16,962 bases of DNA from Candidatus Poribacteria bacterium (GTDB lineage Bacteria; Poribacteria; WGA-4E; B28-G17), in the NCBI GenBank assembly GCA_003645735.1, contig QNBQ01000002.1, positions 1-16,962 on the forward strand, read 5' to 3'. Below, piece after piece: positions 8,901-15,712 of this stretch. The notes under the pieces are model-generated. The model was not told where the DNA came from and did not search any database. It was given only the letters and a program-made list of their open reading frames with translations. The position numbers and the translations under genes are program-made. The number at the start of each line of letters is the position of its first letter. Position 1 is the stretch's first letter.

Positions 8901-9003
8901 GATAAAAGACTTCAGGGAGATCGAGCTTCGCTATGATGAGAGGGACGCTGTTGAGGAGGCGAGGCGTTGCCTCAGATGTGACCTCGAACAGAGGAGGGGA
9001 TAG
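5923..9003 (+). CDS. NuoF-GltD fusion: NADH/FMN flavoprotein joined to a glutamate synthase small subunit/NfnB-like FAD-NADPH module
   Basis: A 1026-residue fusion. Residues 1-80 are a thioredoxin-like 2Fe-2S domain (C30, C34, C66, C70). Residues 110-530 are a NuoF core with the FMN/NAD region 'GRGGAGFPTGRKWE', 'NADEGDPGAFMDR' and 'GAGAFVCGEETALI', and the 4Fe-4S ligands C473, C476, C479 and C519. The C-terminal 2[4Fe-4S] ferredoxin tail of HydB/HndC-type relatives is absent. From about residue 547 a GltD/NfnB-like module begins: cysteines 549, 552, 562, 566, 601, 605, 609 and 613, FAD motif 'GSGPAG' (661-666), NADPH-type motif 'GGGN' (789-792) with R814-R815. It ends with C1016/C1019 in 'RCLRCD'. 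It could link NADH, NADPH and formate dehydrogenase electrons. GC content and codon use change sharply at the junction (about 7550). A sequencing or assembly join is possible, but the frame is intact. Confidence 0.9.
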   Translation: MRLERIEDLEAYRQEILKSIDPNKVRVRICMTGCRAYGAGEIMEAFKAEVRDKGLEEKVEIIPTGCHGFCARAPVVVIDPYDIFYQQLKPEDVPEIVSKTLMKGEVVERLLFRDPRDGKVYVKTSEVPFYREQMKLVLRNCGVIDPTDIRQYIARGGYSALAKVLTSMTPEQVIEEVKASGLRGRGGAGFPTGRKWELTRMAEGEPKYIICNADEGDPGAFMDRAVLEGDPHSVIEGMLIGAYAIGAEEGYIYVRAEYPIAVEHLQIAIKQAEELGLLGENILGTGFSFRIKIKKGAGAFVCGEETALIASIEGRRGMPRPRPPFPAQSGLWGKPTCINNVETWANIPIIIEKGAAEYSKIGTERSKGTKIFALAGKVNNTGLVEVPIGTPLRKVIFDIGGGVPKGRKFKAVQIGGPSGGCIPEEYLDLPIDYESLTQAGAIMGSGGMIVLDDSTCMVDVARYFMDFIQSESCGKCVPCRIGTRRMLEILERITKGEGEEGDIELLEELATVVKDTSLCGLGQTAPNPVLSTIRYFRDEYEAHIKEKLCYACSCEALFDSPCQHACPAKIDIPGYISAIADGNFKEAVLIMLERIPLPGVCGRVCHHPCESRCRRGEVDEPVAIKALKRFAADLAFEEAKEELLRRARKVKRKGKRVAVVGSGPAGLTAAYHLARKGYDVTIFEAAPVPGGMLAFGIPEYRLPKDVLKREISLIEALGVEIRTNCYVDNLDELKRKGYEAIFIGVGAQGSRRLGIPGEELEGVTPGLDFLKKLNLDGGMKLDGKVVVIGGGNVAVDAARSALRLGASEVSIVYRRSKEEMPAIESEVEEAEREGVKIVYLASPKRIVGDGKVKAVECLRMRLGSYDESGRRRPIPIEGSEFLIEADHVIVAIGQRVILPFMEELKVDKLTLETQIPGVFAGGDVVTGPATVIEAMASGIRAAESIDRYLRGVDLREGRFKIRKKFIPPEELEMEVRPLERGRHIVPVVPPEKRIKDFREIELRYDERDAVEEARRCLRCDLEQRRG

Positions 9004-9009
9004 ACAGGG

Positions 9010-9138
9010 TTGCTTTTACGATGGATTAGAAGGACCGCTTCGGACAGGGAGGATCTGACCATCCTCGAAGTCGCAGGAAGGGTGCGGTATATGCTACGAC
9101 ACCTACGGGTTCGATGCGATCCTTAGGACATAGGATGC
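9010..9138 (+). pseudogene. Possible decayed N-terminus of a 2Fe-2S/NuoG-type protein
   Basis: Between the fusion gene and the next ORF, the plus strand encodes in one frame 'REDLTILEVAG' (about 9048-9080). In another frame just downstream it encodes 'GICYDTYGFDAI' (about 9091-9126), before stops. The pair resembles the start of plant-type ferredoxin domains in NuoG, HydA or FdhA proteins, whose pattern is a 'T-I-L-E-A-A' helix followed by 'I-P-x-x-C-Y'. Joining the two pieces needs a frameshift and a small deletion. No convincing start codon or complete cysteine set is present. It may be the remnant of the gene that once followed the GltD-like gene in a donor locus. The match is short and could be chance. 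Confidence 0.35.
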
Positions 9139-9158
9139 CAGTCTAGGGGAAAACATTG

Positions 9159-9452
9159 ATGAAGAAAGCTGAAGCAAAGCCGATTGTTTTCTCCAGACAT
9201 TCTCAGGTGCAAATGTCCCTTCGGGGGGCTACTGAGCAGGAGGTCATAGAAACTATTTTGAAAGGCCAATGGCTGCCGGCGAAATATGATAGGTTTCGCT
9301 CTAAAAGAAGATTCAACTTCGGTAGGCCATCGCCAATAACAGGTGTAGTTTATCGTTTCAAAGATGTCGAGGCTATTTTCAAGGAGGAGGAAGACCAAAT
9401 CGTTGTGATCACTGTGAAAGTTTACTATTCCAACGAGGAGGGGGTAACATGA
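9159..9452 (+). CDS. DUF4258 domain protein (RelE-like fold candidate)
   Basis: A 97-residue basic protein starting at ATG 9159. TTG at 9156 would add one residue, but AGGGG at 9145-9149 suits the ATG. It fits the DUF4258 pattern: 'FSRHSQVQMSLRGATEQEVIE' near the N-terminus, a central basic stretch ('RFRSKRRFNF') and a final beta-strand rich in valine and isoleucine ('QIVVITVKVYY'). Such proteins are often encoded with DUF2283 partners and are suspected of being toxin-like. No activity is established that I know of. It overlaps the next gene by 4 bp (ATGA). GC content is only about 40 percent in places (24 of 60 bases at 9301-9360), much lower than the formate dehydrogenase genes on either side, suggesting separate origin. 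No link to formate metabolism is evident. Confidence 0.8.
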   Translation: MKKAEAKPIVFSRHSQVQMSLRGATEQEVIETILKGQWLPAKYDRFRSKRRFNFGRPSPITGVVYRFKDVEAIFKEEEDQIVVITVKVYYSNEEGVT

Positions 9453-9682
9453 GGGTGTTTTACGATGCCCAAGTGGATGCTCTATACATCGAGTTTCGCC
9501 CTCTGCCCCCTGGGAAGGCTGAGGCGCGAGAGATAAGCGAGGATGTGATAGCTAATTACGGCCCCGATGGCAAACTGGCGGGGCTGGAGATTTTAAACGC
9601 CAGCTCAGTTTTAGGAGATGATGCTGATAAAGTTGTCTTGGAGATCTTTCCTTCCCTGAGGGCGAAAAAGGAAGCAGTTTGA
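9449..9682 (+). CDS. DUF2283 family protein
   Basis: A 77-residue protein matching the DUF2283 pattern: N-terminal 'FYDAQVDALYIEF', then an acidic stretch with 'EISEDVIANYGPDGKLAGLEIL' and 'NASSVL'. The family is uncharacterised and commonly encoded directly after DUF4258 genes as a two-gene unit, perhaps with the role of the neutralising partner. The ATG overlaps the DUF4258 stop (ATGA), so the pair is translationally coupled. Only 26 bp separate its stop from the fdhA start, so it is probably read through in the same transcript. Composition is intermediate between its partner and fdhA. Function is unknown, and a toxin-antitoxin role is inferred from pairing alone. Confidence 0.82.
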   Translation: MRVFYDAQVDALYIEFRPLPPGKAEAREISEDVIANYGPDGKLAGLEILNASSVLGDDADKVVLEIFPSLRAKKEAV

Positions 9683-9708
9683 GCGACTAAGCAGCTGGAG
9701 GCTGAGCG

Positions 9709-12402
9709 ATGGGAAAGGTCAGTTTGATGATCGATGGACGGAAGGTCACGGTCGAGGAGGGGACGACGATACTGGAGGCGGCCAAATCGATCGGGGTAGA
9801 GATACCCCACCTCTGCTACATGGAGGGCCTTCCCCCCACAAGCGCCTGCAGGCTGTGCGTCGTCGAGGTCGAAGGGGCCAAGACCTTGGTGCCCGCTTGC
9901 TCATATCCTGTCTCGGACGGGATGGTCGTCTGGACGGACACGGAGAGGGTCAGAAGGGCGAGGAGGATGATCATCGAGCTGCTCATATCGGATCACCCCC
10001 TGGACTGCATGACCTGCGAGAAGAGCGGCTCATGCCTGCTCGAAAAATACGCATACGAGCTGGACGTCCCCTCCTCGAGGTTCGCCGGCGAGAGACACTC
10101 CTACCCCGTTGACGACTCGAACCCCTTCTTCGAGAGGGATTACTCCAAGTGCGTCCTGTGCGGCAGATGTGTGACGGTCTGTCAGGAGGTTCAATACCAG
10201 GGGATCATCGACTTCATCTACAGAGGGTTCAGGACGAAGATAGGGGCCGAGTTCGACCTGCCGCTTGGGGAGACCGACTGCGTCTCCTGCGGCAACTGCG
10301 TCCTGGTCTGCCCCGTCGGCGCCCTCGTGGAGAAGGCCAGGAAGAGGAAGGGCAGGGAGTGGGAGCTTAGGAAGGTCGAGACCACCTGCCCCTACTGCGG
10401 CTGTGGATGCACGCTCATAGTCCACGTCAACAAAGAGGGGAGGATCGTAAAGATCACCTCCGACCCCGAAAGCCCCGTCAACAGGGGATGGCTCTGCGTC
10501 AAGGGTAAGTTCGGCTTCGAGTTCACGCACAGCCCCGACAGGCTCACCAAACCCCTGATCAAAGAAAACGGCAGGTTCAGGGAGGCGAGCTGGGAGGAGG
10601 CCCTGAACCTGGTCGCCTCGAAGCTCAAGGAGATCAAGGAGAAATACGGCCCCGACGCGATAGCCGGGCTGTCGTCCGCCAAGTGCACCAACGAGGAGAA
10701 CTACCTGTTCCAGAAGTTCATGAGGGCCGTCATAGGGACTAACAACGTCGACCACTGCGCCAGGCTCTGCCACGCCTCGACCGTCGCCGGCCTGGCCAGG
10801 GCTTTCGGAAGCGGCGCGATGACCAACTCCATAGAGGAGATCGCTAACGCCGACTGCATCCTGGTCACCGGCTCCAACACCACCGAAAACCACCCTATAG
10901 TCGCCCTCCGGATCAAAGAGGCGGTGATGAAGAACGGCGCCAAGCTGATCGTGGCCGATCCCAGGAGGATAGAGCTAGTGGAGTTCGCGACGATCTGGCT
11001 GAGACAGAAGCCCGGGACGGACGTGGCGCTGTTCAACGGGATCATGAACGTCATCATCTCCGAGGGGCTTTACGACGAGGAGTTCATAAGGTCTCGGACC
11101 GAGGGGTTCGAGGAGTTCAAGGAGTTCATCCGCGATTACACGCCCGAGGCGGTCGAGAGGATAACCGGCGTGCCCGCGTCGAAGATAATCGAGGCCGCAA
11201 GGCTCTACGCCAAAGCCGAGAGGGCGTCGATCATCTACAGCATGGGCATAACACAGCACACGACCGGCACCGATAACGTGCTGGCGCTGGCGAACCTGGC
11301 GATGCTGACCGGCAACGTCGGCAAGGAGAGCACCGGGGTCAACCCGCTCAGGGGACAGAACAACGTCCAGGGGGCCTGCGACCTCGGCGCGCTGCCGAAC
11401 GTCCTCCCCGGCTACCAGAGGGTGGACGACCCGGAGATCAGGGGGAAGTTCGAGAGGGTGTGGGGGGTTAAGCTTCCCGAAAAACCGGGCCTGACCGTCG
11501 TCGAGATGATGCACGCCGCCGAGGAGGGCGGGATCAAGGCGATGTATATCATGGGGGAGAACCCCGCCCTGTCCGACCCGAACCTGAACCGGACCAGAAA
11601 GGCGCTTGAGAAGCTCGAGTTCCTGGTCGTTCAGGACATCTTCCTCACCGAGACGGCCGAATACGCCGACGTCGTGTTGCCGGCTGCCTCCTCCTTCGAA
11701 AAGGACGGCACCTTCACCAACACCGAGAGAAGGGTCCAACGCGTCAGAAAGGCGATCGACCCGCCCGGCGAGGCGATGCCCGACTGGAGGATCATCTGCG
11801 AGCTGGCCAAAAGGATGGGCTACGAGATGGATTACGATTCCCCGGCGCAGATCATGGACGAGATCGCCTCGCTCACGCCCATATACGGCGGGATGAGCTA
11901 CGACAGGCTGGAGAACGGCGGGCTGCAGTGGCCCTGTCCCGATCGCTCACACCCCGGCACGAAGTTCCTCCACAAGGACAGGTTCGCGAGGGGGTTGGGC
12001 CTATTCCACATCACGCCCTATAAACCCCCCGCCGAGGAGCCCGACGAGGAATACCCGCTTATCCTGACGACCGGGAGGGTGCTCTATCACTGGCACACCA
12101 GGTCGATGACCTCGCGCGTCGAGGGGCTGAACGAGATATACCCGGAGGGGCTGATCGAGATAAGCCCGGAGGACGCCGAGGAGCTCGGGATAAGGGACGG
12201 CGAGATGGTGAGGGTGAGGTCGAGGAGGGGCGAGACGACGGCCAAGGCCCAGGTGACCGAGAGGGTTCCCAAGGGGACGGTCTTCATGACGTTCCACTTC
12301 AGGGAGGCGGCGGCCAATCTCCTGACCAACGACGCTCTGGACCCCGTGGCCAAGATACCGGAGCTGAAGGTCTGCGCCGTCAGGGTGGAGAAGATCACTT
12401 GA
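9709..12402 (+). CDS. fdhA: Formate dehydrogenase catalytic subunit, NuoG-like N-terminus, cysteine-type active site
   Basis: An 897-residue cytoplasmic Mo/W-bis-MGD enzyme that interconverts formate and CO2. The N-terminus is NuoG-like: a 2Fe-2S cluster (C36, C47, C50, C64), a His-Cys3 4Fe-4S site (H96, C100, C103, C109) and two ferredoxin clusters (C148, C151, C154, C158; C191, C194, C197, C201). The catalytic part has its proximal 4Fe-4S ligands C227, C230, C234 and C263, followed by K265. The active-site segment '[18 protein letters not shown]' places C354-H355 at the metal. The codon at 10768-10770 is TGC, so this is a cysteine rather than a selenocysteine enzyme. A typical C-terminal MGD-binding domain ends the protein. 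ATG 9709 follows GGAG at 9697-9700. Length is normal for NAD-linked soluble FdhA. Its stop overlaps the convergent downstream gene by 8 bp. Confidence 0.95.
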   Translation: MGKVSLMIDGRKVTVEEGTTILEAAKSIGVEIPHLCYMEGLPPTSACRLCVVEVEGAKTLVPACSYPVSDGMVVWTDTERVRRARRMIIELLISDHPLDCMTCEKSGSCLLEKYAYELDVPSSRFAGERHSYPVDDSNPFFERDYSKCVLCGRCVTVCQEVQYQGIIDFIYRGFRTKIGAEFDLPLGETDCVSCGNCVLVCPVGALVEKARKRKGREWELRKVETTCPYCGCGCTLIVHVNKEGRIVKITSDPESPVNRGWLCVKGKFGFEFTHSPDRLTKPLIKENGRFREASWEEALNLVASKLKEIKEKYGPDAIAGLSSAKCTNEENYLFQKFMRAVIGTNNVDHCARLCHASTVAGLARAFGSGAMTNSIEEIANADCILVTGSNTTENHPIVALRIKEAVMKNGAKLIVADPRRIELVEFATIWLRQKPGTDVALFNGIMNVIISEGLYDEEFIRSRTEGFEEFKEFIRDYTPEAVERITGVPASKIIEAARLYAKAERASIIYSMGITQHTTGTDNVLALANLAMLTGNVGKESTGVNPLRGQNNVQGACDLGALPNVLPGYQRVDDPEIRGKFERVWGVKLPEKPGLTVVEMMHAAEEGGIKAMYIMGENPALSDPNLNRTRKALEKLEFLVVQDIFLTETAEYADVVLPAASSFEKDGTFTNTERRVQRVRKAIDPPGEAMPDWRIICELAKRMGYEMDYDSPAQIMDEIASLTPIYGGMSYDRLENGGLQWPCPDRSHPGTKFLHKDRFARGLGLFHITPYKPPAEEPDEEYPLILTTGRVLYHWHTRSMTSRVEGLNEIYPEGLIEISPEDAEELGIRDGEMVRVRSRRGETTAKAQVTERVPKGTVFMTFHFREAAANLLTNDALDPVAKIPELKVCAVRVEKIT

Positions 12403-13468
12403 GCCCGATCATCCCGTAAAGCTGGTCGAAATCGAACCGCTCCTCAAGCAGCCTCTCGAACATCGCTATCTTCTTCTCCTGGTAGAACCTGCTCTTGCCG
12501 AAGAACTTCTCTATCAGCTGGACGGTCGTAAAGGTGTCGTGTCGGACGAGGATTATCGGCACGCCTATCTCCTCCGCCCTTGAGAGGATTATCGGGCTGG
12601 GGTGGATGTTGCCCGTGAGTATCAGACATTTGGTGGGCGTTTCGAGGGCGGCCAGCTGTATGTCGGGTCGATCGCCGCCGGTTATGACCGCCTTGTTCGC
12701 CCTCCTCCTGAAATGGCTCAGGGCCGACTCTATGGTCATGGCCCCTATCATGATGTGCTCCACCAGCTCGTTGCACCCCTCCGGACAGCAGAGCACCTCC
12801 CCCTCCAGCACCTCCACCAGCTCGCCGACGCTGACAGAGGCCAGGAGCCTCTCCCTGGGCATCACCGCCAGCACCCGCACCCCCCTCTCCTCCAGATAGG
12901 GCTTGACGACCTGCTCGACGAAATCGAGCCTCGGCTTGGGGACCATGTTCAGGACGACGCCCAGGAGCGAGTCGCCCAGCCTCCTTTTGGCCAGCAGCGC
13001 GTCGTCAACCGCCGTCAGATCCGAATCATATTTGACGATGGCGATCGACTTGGCCTCCAGCAGCTCGGCGATGTAAAGCGGCGACAGGCCGACGATGTAG
13101 CCCTCCCTGAGCGATCCGCCCCCCTCCAGGAGGAACACGTCGTGGTGATGCACGTGTCTCCTGTAGATCTCCTTGAGCTTCGACTCGAAATCCTCCTTTA
13201 TCGTCCCCCTCAGGATCCCCTCGACGATCTGGGGCGTGAGGGCCACCGGGACAAGCTCCTCCATCGGATGGGGCAGGTTGAACAGCTCCTTGAAGCGGAG
13301 CGCGTCGTCGTCTATGACCTGGCCGTCCTCGACCCTGGCCATCGTGCTGACCGGCTTCATGTAACAGATCGAAAACCCGTCTTTGACGAACCTCATCCCC
13401 AGCCCCACGCACAGGGCGCTTTTGCCCGAAAAGGGCTGAACTGAAGCTATGTAAAGGGTGACGGCCAT
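12395..13468 (-). CDS. P-loop NTPase with DRTGG domain (phosphotransacetylase N-terminal-like)
   Basis: A 357-residue protein built like the N-terminal half of long phosphotransacetylases but lacking the catalytic acetyltransferase domain. Residues 1-215 are a BioD/CobB-like ATPase with P-loop 'QPFSGKS' (11-17) and 'LLEGGGS' (113-119). Residues 215-325 form a DRTGG domain with '[13 protein letters not shown]' (264-276) followed by 'GNIHPSP'. The usual loop before 'LVEH' carries C227, C228 and C232, an uncommon cluster. It starts 12 bp after the ADP-forming CoA synthetase stop on the same strand, so the two form an operon. In other organisms such proteins are annotated as phosphotransacetylase family and found near this synthetase. 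A regulatory or nucleotide-sensing role toward acetyl-CoA/acetate metabolism is inferred. Transcription converges with fdhA, and the ends overlap by 8 bp with no visible terminator. Confidence 0.85.
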   Translation of the reverse strand: MAVTLYIASVQPFSGKSALCVGLGMRFVKDGFSICYMKPVSTMARVEDGQVIDDDALRFKELFNLPHPMEELVPVALTPQIVEGILRGTIKEDFESKLKEIYRRHVHHHDVFLLEGGGSLREGYIVGLSPLYIAELLEAKSIAIVKYDSDLTAVDDALLAKRRLGDSLLGVVLNMVPKPRLDFVEQVVKPYLEERGVRVLAVMPRERLLASVSVGELVEVLEGEVLCCPEGCNELVEHIMIGAMTIESALSHFRRRANKAVITGGDRPDIQLAALETPTKCLILTGNIHPSPIILSRAEEIGVPIILVRHDTFTTVQLIEKFFGKSRFYQEKKIAMFERLLEERFDFDQLYGMIGLK

Positions 13469-13480
13469 GATGACCCTCCC

Positions 13481-15583
13481 TCAATCCTTTTTGGGTGAAA
13501 GCACGACCCGGACGTCCACCGCCACAACCCCCTTCCCCGCCTCCATGACCATGAGCGGGTTTATATCCAGCTCCAGTATCTCGGGGAAGTCGAGCGAAAG
13601 CTGGGCTATGCGCAGGATGACGTCCACGACCGCCTCCAAATCCGCCGGCGGCTCGCCCCTGAAGCCCTTGAGGAGCTTTATCGACCTTATCTCGTTCACC
13701 ATCTCGACCGCCTCCTCCCTCGAGAGGGGGGCTATCCTGAAGGAGACGTCCTGCAGCGCCTCCACATATATCCCCCCGAGCCCGAACATCAACAGCGGGC
13801 CGAACTGTGGGTCGCGGCTCATCCCGACGATGACCTCCTTGCCGCCCCGGACCATCTGTTGGACCTGACAGCCCCAAACGGTCGCGTCCGGCATATATTG
13901 GGAGGCGCGGTAGATGAAGAGGTCGAAGGTATCCCTGACGTCCTCCGGCGTCTGGATGTTCAGCTTCACCCCGCCCACGTCCGTCTTGTGGAGGATGTCG
14001 GGGGAGGCGATCTTCATAACGACGGGATAGCCTATCTCCTCGGCGATCCTCACGGCCTCCTCGGGGGTCCTGGCCAATCCCGTCTTCGGGACGGGAATCC
14101 CGCACGCCTCGATTATCCCCCTCGCCTCGGCGTCCCCCAGCGCCAGCCTTCCCTCCGCCTGGGCCTCCGAGATGATCTTCCTTATCCGCTCGACGTCGAA
14201 TTCGAACCTCTCGACCTCAAGCGGCGGCCGCCCCAGCCACTCCTTATACTCCTGCATCGCTTTGAAGACCCTGACCGCCCTCTCGGGCACCTCGTAGTTC
14301 GGAACACCGTATTCCCTCAGGATCCTCGCGCCCTTCTCGGTCGTCGCCCTGCCCATGAAACACCCCAACACCGGCTTGTCGTATTTGGAGGCCAGCTCGC
14401 CCACGACCTTCGCCGTCTCCTCTATCTGGGTCATCACCTGCGGGGTGAGGATGACCAGGACGCCCCCCACGTTCGGATCCCTCAACACCGCCTCCAGGGC
14501 GGCGGCGTATCGATCGGCCAGCGCATCCCCGAGCACATCCACCGGGTTGAGGACGTTTGAGGCGGGGGGGAGGTGCTGGCGGAGATATCTGATCGTCTCC
14601 TCCGAGAGGGAGGCCAGCCTCAGCCCGGCCCTCTCGCAGGCGTCGGTCGCCATTATGCCGGGTCCGCCGGCGTTGGTGACGATCGCTATCCCGCCCTCCT
14701 TCATCAGCGGCTGATGGGCGAACCCGACGGCGTAGTCGAAAAGCTCCTGGACGGAGAAGACCCTGATTATCCCGGCCTGTTTGAAGGCCGCCTCATACGC
14801 CCTCTCGGAGCCGGCGAGCGTGCCCGTATGCGACGAGACGGCCCTGGCGCCCGCCTCGGTCGTCCCGGACTTTATGGCGATTATCGGCTTCGACCTGCTC
14901 ACGCGCCGGGCCACCTCCAGGAAACGGGGGCCGTCGGCTATCCCCTCAAGATAGAGCGTGATCACCCTCGTGTGCGGATCATCCTCCAACGCCTCCAGCA
15001 GATCGATCTCGTTCAGATCGGCCTTGTTCCCCAGGCTGACGAACTTCGAGAAGCCTATCCCCTCCGCGAGCGACATGTCCAGAACGGATGTGCACAGAGC
15101 GCCGGACTGTGACATGAACCCTATGGAGCCCGGCAGAGGCATGCCGGCGGCAAAGGAGGCGTTTATCGGGGTGGAGGTGTCTATGAGTCCCAGGACGTTG
15201 GGGCCGATCATCCTCATCCCGTATCTCTTCACGATCCTCACGAGCTCGGCCTCCAGCTTCGTTCCCTCTCCGCCCACCTCCTTAAAGCCGGCCGATATGA
15301 CGATCAGGCCCTTGACCCCCTTCTCGCCGCACTCCTCCGCCACCTTCGGCACCAGCTTGGCCGGGATGACGATCACGGCCAAGTCCACCTCATCGGGCAC
15401 CTCCAAAACGGAGGGGTAACACTTGAGCCCGAGTATCTCGTCGGCCTTGGGGTTGATGGGGTAGATCCGGCCCTTGAACCCCGACCTGATGACGTTGAGC
15501 AGGACGCCGTGGCCGAGCTTCCGCTCATCCCTCGAAGCGCCGATGACGGCGACCGATCTGGGGGAGAAAAAAAACTCGAACAT
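13481..15583 (-). CDS. acd: ADP-forming acetyl/acyl-CoA synthetase (fused alpha-beta)
   Basis: A 700-residue enzyme that converts acyl-CoA, ADP and phosphate to the acid, ATP and CoA, giving ATP by substrate-level phosphorylation. Residues 1-450 are the alpha part: CoA-binding Rossmann start 'SVAVIGAS', 'ISAGFKEVG', 'IGPNVLG', 'SQSGAL', and phospho-histidine H252 in 'SSHTGTLAG'. Residues 455-700 are the ATP-grasp beta part with 'EARGIIEACGIPVPKTGLA' and H532 in 'SPDILHKTDVGGV', the second phosphohistidine of the family. The frame stays open upstream to 16288, but family start 'MFEFFFSPRSVAVIG' at ATG 15583, a GGGAG 6 bp upstream and a promoter just beyond fix the start here. Acetyl-CoA is the likely substrate given the anaerobic context, but acyl preference cannot be read from sequence. 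It forms an operon with the DRTGG protein. Confidence 0.94.
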   Translation of the reverse strand: MFEFFFSPRSVAVIGASRDERKLGHGVLLNVIRSGFKGRIYPINPKADEILGLKCYPSVLEVPDEVDLAVIVIPAKLVPKVAEECGEKGVKGLIVISAGFKEVGGEGTKLEAELVRIVKRYGMRMIGPNVLGLIDTSTPINASFAAGMPLPGSIGFMSQSGALCTSVLDMSLAEGIGFSKFVSLGNKADLNEIDLLEALEDDPHTRVITLYLEGIADGPRFLEVARRVSRSKPIIAIKSGTTEAGARAVSSHTGTLAGSERAYEAAFKQAGIIRVFSVQELFDYAVGFAHQPLMKEGGIAIVTNAGGPGIMATDACERAGLRLASLSEETIRYLRQHLPPASNVLNPVDVLGDALADRYAAALEAVLRDPNVGGVLVILTPQVMTQIEETAKVVGELASKYDKPVLGCFMGRATTEKGARILREYGVPNYEVPERAVRVFKAMQEYKEWLGRPPLEVERFEFDVERIRKIISEAQAEGRLALGDAEARGIIEACGIPVPKTGLARTPEEAVRIAEEIGYPVVMKIASPDILHKTDVGGVKLNIQTPEDVRDTFDLFIYRASQYMPDATVWGCQVQQMVRGGKEVIVGMSRDPQFGPLLMFGLGGIYVEALQDVSFRIAPLSREEAVEMVNEIRSIKLLKGFRGEPPADLEAVVDVILRIAQLSLDFPEILELDINPLMVMEAGKGVVAVDVRVVLSPKKD

Positions 15584-15614
15584 ATCCCGCTCCCGCTGGT
15601 GAGTTTCGGTGATT

Positions 15615-15643
15615 ATTATACACTCTGGAGAGCCGCCGTTCAA
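15615..15643 (-). promoter_or_regulatory. Sigma70-type promoter for the ADP-forming CoA synthetase operon
   Basis: On the minus strand, TTGAAC (15643-15638) and TATAAT (15620-15615) are separated by exactly 17 bp. The start point would fall near 15608, giving a leader of about 25 bases with GGGAG (15594-15590) before ATG 15583. The -10 box is a perfect consensus and the -35 box matches 5 of 6 positions. Confidence 0.8.
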
Positions 15644-15651
15644 GCCGCGGC
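15644..15651. promoter_or_regulatory. GC-rich palindrome between the two divergent -35 boxes
   Basis: GCCGCGGC is a perfect 8-bp palindrome in the 11 bp separating the two outward-facing -35 boxes. It could be part of a shared operator, but GC-rich palindromes of this size arise often by chance here and no second copy was seen. Confidence 0.25.
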
Positions 15652-15654
15652 GCG

Positions 15655-15683
15655 TTGACTCCTCCGAAGCGGTGTGGTATAAA
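15655..15683 (+). promoter_or_regulatory. Sigma70-type promoter for the UroD-fold gene
   Basis: TTGACT (15655-15660) and TATAAA (15678-15683) are separated by 17 bp, each one base from consensus. The expected start point is near 15690, so the leader is about 23 bases and includes the GGGAGGTGAGG ribosome-binding site (15700-15710) before ATG 15713. Confidence 0.78.
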
Positions 15684-15712
15684 GACTTGACTCCCCCAAG
15701 GGAGGTGAGGCG

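Noticed and set aside
3539..9003. FeFe-hydrogenase (HydABC) operon
   Set aside because: NuoE and NuoF subunits fit, but no H-cluster motifs occur in the window, and the large subunit has clear Mo/W-bis-MGD formate dehydrogenase motifs with mobA and fdhD alongside.
9004..9158. Separate promoter for the DUF4258-DUF2283 pair
   Set aside because: TATATG near 9099 was considered as a -10 box, but no -35-like hexamer lies 16-18 bp upstream.
10030..11739. Two overlapping minus-strand frames (287 and 254 codons) inside fdhA
   Set aside because: No recognisable domain and no ribosome-binding site. The plus-strand FdhA motifs are continuous through the region.
12380..12420. Terminator between fdhA and the convergent DRTGG gene
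   Set aside because: The coding ends overlap by 8 bp and no stem followed by a T-run was seen.
13026..14105. 359-codon minus-strand frame spanning the synthetase and DRTGG genes
   Set aside because: It is a shifted frame of two well-supported genes on the same strand, with low-complexity arginine/glycine composition.
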